The notes under the pieces were generated by a model. That model did not search any database, had not been told where the DNA came from, and saw only the letters and a program-made list of their open reading frames with translations. The position numbers were made by a program, and so were the translations under genes. From Pinguiococcus pyrenoidosus (taxonomy: Eukaryota > Sar > Pinguiophyceae > Pinguiochrysidales > Pinguiochrysidaceae): 37,819 bases of DNA. Location of the stretch: positions 1-37,819 of the forward strand of contig JAAMXY010000543.1 in assembly GCA_019677205.1 (NCBI GenBank), read 5' to 3'. Shown in pieces: positions 31,041 through 37,819 of the stretch (position 1 is the stretch's first letter; the number at the start of each line of letters is the position of its first letter).

Positions 31041-31917
31041 TTACTCCGCCCAGGACTTCTGCCGTGACCGCTTTCGAGGTCGCTTGGACGTCCTTTGACT
31101 CGTCGCGCTGCTCTCAGGACTCTGCGATTGGGATTCCTCTTCCCGCGCCGCTGCTTTTGTCGTCGTCTCCGCAGCCGCAAAGAAGAGGAAACCCGACCCA
31201 GCATCGCCGAGGCCGTCGGCCAGCTCCTCGGACGCGTCGGCGCTCTCCGGCTCAGGCTTACGTGGGGTCTCTGCCTCCGTTGTCGCCACCTCGACTCCCC
31301 AGCTGTCGCTGCGATCCATTCCCTCCTCTTCCACATCACTGAGAGACCTCGATCGCCTGGGTCGCCTCTTGACGCGCAGGGACTTCTGCCGCGCCGGACT
31401 GCAGCGCGAATCGAGCTCCAGCAGCTGCTTCTCTAGCAGCTCTGCGCTTTGCTGCAGCTCCAAGGCCTTGCTCATGACGCCCTCATGCTCTCTGGACACC
31501 TTGTCCAACATCTTCTGCAACCGCCGACGCTTCGCTGCCACCGAGGCGTCTTCCTCCGATCCTCGCTGGCGGCGACAAACAAGCATTAGGGCCTCAGGAG
31601 CGCTCCTCCGCAGCATTTCGACGACATACCGGGGCGACTTTGGTGTTCTTGGGGAAGGCCCACACCTTCTTGTCATCCACGTACTTGTAGCCCATGCTCA
31701 CGGCCTGGTGGAGATGCGGGGCGCACACGCGCAGCAAGCCCGTAGGGGCCTTGAGCAGGCGATAGCCCTCTCGCTTGCACTCCGCCTCCAGGCACTGCCT
31801 CCGCGCGCGCCCGCCGCCGTCCAGATACCGCCGATTCTCTCGCAGGAACACCACCGGGCCGGAGGGCTCTACCGGGGACGATGGGTCGCTCGAGTCCGCA
31901 ATTCCTTCCGTCGCCAT
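31041..31917 (-). CDS. Unknown protein with Cys/His cluster and basic coiled coil
   Basis: Minus-strand exons 31917-31630 and 31565-31041, intron 64 nt with a GTATGT donor, phase 0; 270 residues. ATG 31917 is the first Met of the frame. Residues 20-96 form a compact domain (FLRENRRYLDGG, LLKAPTGLLRVCAPHLHQA, YVDDKKVWAFPK) with C42, C47, C65, H68 and H70 spaced as in a small zinc-binding fold. Residues 97-155 form a coiled coil (KRRRLQKMLDKVSREHEGV, LELQQSAELLEKQLLEL). A basic patch (VKRRPRRSRS), an acidic Ser-rich region and a terminal nuclear-signal-like cluster (SKRPRKRSRQK) follow. The layout suggests a nuclear DNA- or RNA-associated factor. I do not recognise the family. Confidence 0.7.
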
Positions 31918-32342
31918 GGTGTCGACAGAAAGGTTCGACACCAGCTTGCTTGAACGCCGCGGCCTCGCAGCGCCCTCTACCCACCTCCCTCACCGGGTAT
32001 CGCTGCAAGGCCAGGAGGACCAGCTGCTGGGAGGAATTGGTCGCAAGGAGTCAAGGAGGGCACGCAGCTTGACCCTTCGAGAAGCACCACGACGCCGCAG
32101 TGACGGATGGAAGTCTGTCGCCGCGCGGAGACAGCGGAATGGTTGATGGCATCCCAAGGGGGAAGGCAGCGGAGCTTTGATGGACGGGGCTCTGGGCCAC
32201 GCAAGCAGCTGGACGAGACGCGTCCGAGCTTCTTTCACGCTGAGAGGGATTGGCGAAAGCCTCGTTTTGTGTTGGAGGCGGCGACGGGCATCGCGGGGAA
32301 GCGGTGTTTGGGAAGGCAAGCACCACGTTTGCTCGAAGGCAA
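31918..32342. other. Tandem-gene spacer, no gene recognised
   Basis: 425 bp lie between the PAP2 stop and the start of the next minus-strand gene. They should contain the PAP2 3' end and the promoter of the downstream gene. The open minus frame here is a read-through of the PAP2 last exon in the wrong frame. Nothing else is seen. Confidence 0.5.
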
Positions 32343-33689
32343 TCACCACTTTTGCTTGTCTTGCTTTCTTGCTAGCGGTCGCTCGCGATGCTCTCTGGGC
32401 AACGGCTTTCGGAAGCGAAGGATGAAGTAGTACGTGGCGATGAAGGCTGGCACCGCGAGCAACGTGTGCAGCGCGTGGTAGTGCCGCCACCAGCCGCCTT
32501 CCTACGAAGCATTCGCAAAGCACATCACGTGAGCACCGCGGCGCAGTCGCATCCTTGCTTGCACGCCAGAATGGAGCAGCGCACGCGCAGCATGGCCTCA
32601 CCTTTGTGAAGAGCGTGCCATTCAGGGCAAAGCTGCATAGCAAACCGAGGGCCGCGCCAACTGCAACATCTCCTGTTGGCATGCCACCAACGAGGGACAA
32701 CGTGAAGAAGAACAGAGCACAAGACGTTAGCAAAATCGCTCGTGCTTCCAACACGCCTCCTCTCCCTGATCGCCTCAGACCCGGCAGCAAGTCTTACCGG
32801 CATAGTGCGCAAAGAGATACACCCGACCGTACGCGCTGAGGACCAAAAACAAGTACGCCAACCACGGCGAGCAGTCTGCGGTGACGTACAGCGCCGTGGA
32901 GAAGACGGCTGCCCCTATGTTTCAAGCGTTGTGCGATTCGCGAGTAAGCACTGGAAGTGCCAGCGCACACCAGTCGGTCCGGACGGAGCTCTCCCGCTGG
33001 GGCGCACCTGCTGCGTCGCCGGATGGAAACGACTCGTACACCGTGTAGCCCTGGACATTCAAGTAGCTCAGCGGCGGGAGGGCGCGCCGGACGGAGGCGA
33101 GCTCCTCTGCAAGGGCGACGCCAGGTCGGATCCGCCTGGATCCAGTCTTCAGCATCATCACGAGCACCTGCGTGGCCATGTAGGAGCACAGGTAGAACGA
33201 CAGCGGCGCTGCGATCGACGCGGAATCCGCCTCCCCGACGCGGATGCCGCCGGGCAGGAGCTTCGCAGGCTGCTTCAAGAAGCCCATGTCCAGAAACTGG
33301 GAAAGCGCGGCTCCTCCAAGGACCACGAAGCTCAGGTTCTGAGTGTCGTACATGTCAGCCACGCCCTCTCCCGAGCGCAAGAGGCTCATCCACTTCTGGA
33401 CGCAGACGAGAAAGAAGCCGAAGCTCAGCAGCAGCCACAGCTGCAACTTGCTACTGCCCACCACCGCATCCGCATAGCAAGCCAATGTGCCGCACGACGT
33501 CGCCCCGAGCACCGACACGCAGGCCACGAGCCAAGGGCCCAGGCCAAGAGCGGTCATCGGACAGCCATGCCACACGAACGACGCGCTGAGAGGCCACTCA
33601 AGCGGCCCCAGGTAGCTGACCAAGATCGGCCAACTGATCACGCGGTCTGCGCGCGCGAAAGCATGCAAAATCTGACTCAAGATCTGCAT
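32343..33689 (-). CDS. PAP2-type lipid phosphatase, multi-pass membrane
   Basis: The PAP2 superfamily removes phosphate from lipid phosphates such as phosphatidate or polyprenyl diphosphates at membranes. Minus-strand exons: 33689-33008, 32908-32798, 32672-32602 and 32501-32343; introns 99, 125 and 100 nt, phases 1, 1, 0; 340 residues. Motif 1 is K181-T-G-S-R-R-I-R-P189 (KxxxxxxRP). Motif 3, GRVYLFAHYAGD (255-266), crosses an intron and keeps the nucleophile H262 and D266, although its usual first Ser is Gly. Motif 2 reads FPSGDAAGA (221-229): the expected PSGH histidine is Asp225. About six hydrophobic segments are present. The tail (WWRHYHALHTLLAVPAFIATYY then a Lys/Arg-rich end, DKQKW) is basic and probably cytosolic. 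Substrate cannot be told. Confidence 0.88.
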
Positions 33690-34074
33690 CAAAGCGGCGT
33701 CAAGCTGCTGCGCAGCAGCTATCAAAAGGCACCAACAACCGCAACAGCGCCAAGGTGGAAACTCTCAAGGACGCCAAAGCCGCTAAAGCTTCTAAAGCCG
33801 CCAAAGTTCAGCAAAAAAACGCCGACTCAAATCTGAAAGGAGCGGGAAAAGTGGTTTGAACTCCGACGGACTCCTCTGCGACAGAGACAGCGAAATACGG
33901 AGTCTGTCCCAGCAGCGCAGTTCAAACCGCTTTGCGCGCGCTTTGGAGCCTCCGACACCGATGATTCGACTGACCTAAAGTCTTCGGCGTCGAGAGAGCA
34001 GGTGCGGCGAGGCTGAGGCGCCAACGCGGGAGGCCAGAAGACCTCTGAACCGCCAGCAAGCGGACAGGAGCGCA
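33690..34074. promoter_or_regulatory. Divergent spacer between PAP2 and small membrane gene
   Basis: 385 bp between opposite start codons. A short imperfect repeat of GCCRCTAAAG-like units lies at about 33771-33807. It gives a Lys/Ala-rich translation in one forward frame that I reject as coding. No TATA box is evident. Confidence 0.4.
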
Positions 34075-34601
34075 ATGGTTTCACCGATCAAGCGGCTGGA
34101 GAGAGACATCTCGGAGCTGCCGTTCACGGCCGGTCAGTTCTTGGGCATCTTGATCTTCGCGCTGTTGTCCACGTTTCTGTGGTGGTGGGCCTTTTGCGGC
34201 CGACTGCGGCGACGGCGCGACGAAGAGGAGAGGTGTGTTTCCACAGCCATTTGCCGCTCCAGTGTCCTTTCGTTCGTTTTGGGCACAGCAGCAACAACTC
34301 ATCCTCATGATCTCGTTTGGCCCAAATTGCCAACGGCAGATATGAGAGGCTGTTTCGACGCAGAGAAGACATGCAGCATCATATTGACTGGTGTAAGAAC
34401 AGAGGAGAGCGGAAGCAGGTAAAGAAAGCCTGGGGCGTCTGGCCTCGTGTGTTTTCTTTTTGGCTCCAGCTTCTCCGCTCATTTCTCCCTTTCATGTGCT
34501 AGGCGAGAGAACTGGAGCAAGAAGCTAGGAAATTGGATGCGGAGCTCGAAGTACAGGAGAGGAAGCTCGCGCGCATTTCCGGCACGTCCCTTTCAAGATA
34601 A
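34075..34601 (+). CDS. Small single-pass membrane protein with coiled coil
   Basis: Exons 34075-34232, 34340-34418 and 34503-34601 (introns 107 and 84 nt, phases 2 and 0) give 111 residues. After a short charged start comes one membrane segment at about residues 20-42 (FLGILIFALLSTFLWWWAF). It is followed immediately by CGRLRRRR, so the C-terminal side should face the cytosol or matrix. The rest is a highly charged helix (YERLFRRREDMQHH, ARELEQEARKLDAELEVQERKL) likely to form a coiled coil. Size and layout suit a tether or an assembly factor of a membrane complex. I do not recognise the family. Three exons joining in phase and the conserved gene style support it as real. Confidence 0.72.
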
Positions 34602-34685
34602 TGGCGCAAACGGCTGCGACTTGCGCAGCTGATCGTCGTTGCTGTGTACTTTTAGCTGCTTTCGTTGTCACACGAGGTTGTCCTA

Positions 34686-37312
34686 TCACGTGTGCTCTTC
34701 GCCTTCAAACATGTCCTCGCTGAGCTCCTCGCCTAAGGCGTTATACGGCCGACCGCCCGGTCCTCTCCTCTCGGGGGTCACGGTGCTCCAAGCTTCCTCG
34801 AGGTGGCCAAGTCGCCTGCGGTAGCCCTTCGGCCCGTCATCGGCCAGCCATCTGTTCACTTCCTCGCGGAGGCCAGCGGCATCCGCAGGCGACAAGAAGT
34901 CACCGCCGTCCTCGAACGCCAGTGGAGAGAGGGCGAGAGCACCCACCGCGCAACGGGCAATGGCTGCTGCCTCGAGAGCGGTCCCGAGGGACGTCGACCT
35001 CCACTCCTTGTTGTACGCAGCGTCCACCAGTGGGCAGGAGAAGTCCCACAGCGCTTTCTGGATGGCGTCGCCGTCGTAGGCGCCGCGCTCGTCCATTTGG
35101 GCATCTTCCCGAGTCTTTGCTTGAACCCATCGCGTGCCGCGGTCGTCGAAGATCCCTCGTTCGGCGCACGCAAAGAGGATCACGAGAAGTCTCCTCGACA
35201 CGGCGAAGGAGCCCATCAGGTAGGGCAGCGGCGAGAAGAGGAGCATGCGGTACGCGTTGACGCGCCTCTGCTCCGGGGTGGCCACCGCGCCGACGGCTGC
35301 AGGGGCGCTCGCAAAGTCCTGGGCCAGCGCGAGGCGAAGACCCTTCGTGAACGCCCCGACTGCGGGTGCCATGGCCATGGCGTTGATGTTCGCTCCGATT
35401 CCTATTCTGGTCAGGGACTCCTTCGCGTCGACGGGCATGTAGTAGCCCTTCTGATACATGTCCGCGTTGATGACGATCTGACCATCCGACAGCGAAATCA
35501 GCGACTGGATCAGCTTGCGATTCTCCGTCAGAGCCTCCGGCTTCGAGGGCGTGGGGACTTTGATCTTCTTCAGCACGGCGTCCGTAATCGAGATACCCTT
35601 CTCGGACAGTGCTGAGACGCGCTCGCGCACCTTGTTGCTGTACGCATCTCCGGAAAAGTCCTCCAAGGAATACTCCCGCTTGGCCGAGGCCGCGTCCTGC
35701 AGCGCCTCGGCGGACTGGTACCGTGAGCCCTCCTCCAAGGCTGCTAGATCTCCGCCAGCGATATCTTGGTCGTGCACGAGCGCCACACAAGTCAAGGAGC
35801 CGCCGCCGTGGTCACCGTTGAATTTGCCAACACGGTGCAGGAGCGACGAGAAGAAGGCGCGCATCTCTCCGTCGTCGGTGCCTCTCGAAGGCGCCGCGCC
35901 TGACTCCTGGGACGCGCCCGGGTACAAGAAGCGATGCATGGCCGTTTCCTGGTCGCTCCAGAAGCTTCGCGCGACCTCCAGGTCGTCCATAATGACAATG
36001 GCTTCGTGGCCTTTGCTTCGAAACTCCTCGCCGACGGCAAGCGCTGCATGGCAAACGCAGACTGCCTCCGCCCGCGTCCCCTCGGAGTTTTCCTTCAGCA
36101 TGAACGACTCTCGGAATGTGTCAATGTACATCTCGGACGACTTGAAACCCTGGGGGATGAGGTTCTGGCCTCCAATGGGATGACGGATGTCGGCGAAACT
36201 GGCGCGATGCCTGCGGAAGCGATCCGGAGCATCGTCATCCACACTGCTGCGGAGGGTCGCCGCATCTCGAGACCGCTCCCGCTTCGCCTGCTCGATGCGA
36301 CGCCGCACTCTCTCCTCCTTCGGCCGGACGACGTAGACATCGCGAAATGCTTCCGTAAAGCCGTCCATATTGTACGAGTTGATGGCATTCCTGGCGACGT
36401 CGCTGACGGCAGCATAGATCACCTTCACATGCCGCTCGTTCTCCTCCTTCTGTCCAGGATGAAGCAGGATGCCCGTCGCCTCGCATAGGCCCTTCAGAGG
36501 CTTCCCGACGAGCAGCATGTTCTGCCCTCGGCCGATGGGCGCCAGCGCGTCAATGCCTGGGATGCCGCTGTGGTAGTTTTGCTGGATGGTGCCCAGCTGC
36601 TTCTGCTCCGGCACTTGCCCGAAGACGGGCAGCATGATGAAGGATCGCTCTCGCTGGTTGACGCGTCTCCCTGCACCTGCTCGCGGTTGCAGCTCGCGGC
36701 CCAGCGGAGTGCCGGAGAAGTTCCGCTCCCACACCTCTCCATCCGCATCCACGTGCAGCACGTCTGCGATGTCTCCCACTTGCAGGTGCTCCTGCAGCAG
36801 CTCTGTGTCAGCAATCCCGCCTGCTTCAGCGGGGGCTTCCTCCAGCGTCTCCAGTACTTGGCCCCGTGTTCTCAATCAGCATAAGAAGGCGGAGGACGCC
36901 GTACCTCATCATGGATCTCCATCTGCAGCTCGTCCCCGACCGTAAAGTCCCCTTTGGACGCCTCTAGCGGCATGACAAAGGCCAGCGGACTCCTGACAGC
37001 GGCGACATAGGCCGCTCTATCTCTTCCCTTTGCACGATCCGTTGGGTCAGTGGCCAGCAAGCCCTGCTGGCGCCCGAGAAGAACGAGAGCTACCTCTATG
37101 CGCAGGATCTTTCCCGGTCTCAGGTCCGCTGACGCGCCCACGGGCAGCCTGAAAACGTGCAGACTGCCGGGCCGCAGCTCGAGCAGCTTCGCGGTCATGC
37201 CGTCTGCGCCGCTGGGCCGGGTCTCGTGGAAATAGGAGGAGCGGCATCGCCGGAATCGCTGAACGAAAGGGTTGCACACGAGACGTCGCCGGCCCAACGG
37301 AAGTTTCAGCAT
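34686..37312 (-). CDS. F1-ATPase alpha-like protein with degenerate P-loop
   Basis: Relative of the ATP synthase alpha subunit, but long (about 837 residues against roughly 510-550). Minus-strand exons 37312-36905 and 36791-34686. The donor is clear, while the acceptor at 36792 is my choice because it is phase 0 and gives a normal 113-nt intron. The N-terminus (MLKLPLGRRRLVCNPFVQRFRR) is Arg-rich and looks mitochondrial. Homology: SGIPGIDALAPIGRGQNMLLVG, AIVIMDDLEVA (Walker B), ISLSDGQIVINADMYQKGYYMP, SLTRIGIGAN and VILFACAERGIFDD. The Walker A site, GDRQTGKT in true alpha, reads GKPLKGLCE (from G232): Lys and Thr are gone. The arginine finger equivalent is kept (R598 in SLTRIG). Charged insertions occur near residue 300 and after Walker B. 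It could be a non-nucleotide-binding structural subunit, or a repurposed paralogue. A normal alpha gene is presumably elsewhere. Confidence 0.86.
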
Positions 37313-37819
37313 GATTCTCGGGCACAGCCCGCGACTCCGGGATGCTGAGAGGGCAGTCCAACGGGGCTCGACTACGGGGCGGCGGAGAGAAGGCGCGTAT
37401 GGCGCGTTTGGGCGGAGGCGGTGGACAGACGCCGCATTATTGGCGGATCCCGCCACACTTCAACCGAGCACGGATACTACGCGTATGAACGGCATGGATA
37501 AACATTTTGAAAATATAGGTTATTTATGTAATTTCAAAATCAAGAGTAACGGGTATTCGGTTCGGAGCGACCTATTTTGTGTACATTCTTACAAGAATCA
37601 TCGGAAGAAACCTGAGAGATCCAGAGATCCAAGGACGGAAGGACGGAAGGACGGAAAGACAGAAGGACGGAAGGACGCGAGAAGGATCCGCCAGGTTCGT
37701 GATGTGAGAATCTCGCAACTCCAAACTGGATGGAATCTCAATCCTGATCTTTGGCGAGACGTCACAAGTTGAAGAAGTGTTATTCCGTCGTAATACGAGG
37801 AAATCTCGTGACCGACTGC
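37313..37819. promoter_or_regulatory. 5' flank of F1-alpha-like gene
   Basis: 507 bp upstream of a minus-strand start. Composition drops sharply to AT-rich at about 37495-37550 (AAATATAGGTTATTTATG), which is unlike the rest of the window and may hold the core promoter or an origin-like element. An open minus frame extends the start by 48 codons, but ATG 37312 gives the better targeting peptide. No other gene is seen. Confidence 0.4.
37631..37677. repeat. 8-bp tandem repeat
   Basis: About six copies of AAGGACGG in tandem, one degenerate (AAAGACAG), lie in non-coding DNA near the window end. Confidence 0.93.

Noticed and set aside
33650-33860. Lys/Ala-rich forward frame near the PAP2 start
   Set aside because: No start codon and it overlaps the PAP2 first exon antisense. 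The repeat-like DNA explains the composition.
1-37819. CRISPR array, insertion sequence, retroelement or viral gene
   Set aside because: The repeats seen are short tandem arrays without spacers. No transposase, integrase, reverse transcriptase, terminal repeats or viral proteins were found in any frame.

Overview
This window is GC-rich nuclear DNA from a compact eukaryotic genome. Every gene I could reconstruct is protein-coding, and nearly all are split by short GT-AG introns (about 40-172 nt, mostly 80-125). Joining exons across those introns restores recognisable eukaryotic families: retinoblastoma, proteasome alpha-4, EH domain, PPR, MRG15/Eaf3, NPL4-like, PAP2 phosphatase and an F1-ATPase alpha relative. 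No bacterial operons, rRNA, tRNA, CRISPR or transposon genes were seen. The gene set and style (short introns, alternating strands, 50-900 bp spacers, giant adhesion-type membrane protein) suggest a unicellular alga or related protist. I cannot fix the lineage from sequence alone.

Layout. 309-3354 (+): retinoblastoma homologue. 3443-3540: 7-bp minisatellite in the convergent spacer. 3711-4715 (-): proteasome alpha-4. 5228-6703 (+): small EH-domain protein. 6752-7057 (-): doubtful small type II membrane ORF. 7565-21166 (+): a 4445-residue predicted surface protein that occupies over a third of the window, with signal peptide, about eleven cadherin-like repeats, about fourteen IPT/TIG repeats, a Cys-rich stalk, about nine to eleven membrane segments and a proline-rich cytoplasmic tail. 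21392-24300 (-): 877-residue PPR protein. 24610-26248 (+): MRG15/Eaf3-like chromodomain protein. 26797-27158 (-): 103-residue protein of unknown function. 27586-28465 (+): acidic, amphipathic-repeat protein. 28515-30165 (-): NPL4-like protein with a possible signal peptide. 31041-31917 (-): protein with a Cys/His cluster and coiled coil. 32343-33689 (-): PAP2-type lipid phosphatase with a changed motif-2 histidine. 34075-34601 (+): 111-residue single-pass membrane protein. 34686-37312 (-): F1-ATPase alpha-like protein with a ruined P-loop. 37631-37677: 8-bp repeat.

The genes do not form one pathway. Retinoblastoma and MRG15 are both chromatin and cell-cycle regulators. The proteasome subunit and the NPL4-like protein both belong to the ubiquitin-proteasome world. 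PPR and the F1-alpha-like protein probably act in organelles. Strands alternate, giving head-to-head pairs whose 310-510 bp spacers are probable bidirectional promoters. The most unusual objects are the giant cadherin/IPT multi-pass protein, the degenerate F1-alpha paralogue, the NPL4-like protein (possibly secretory-targeted) and the PAP2 variant. All exon joins are my own reading of splice sites and frames. Nothing was checked against transcripts or databases.
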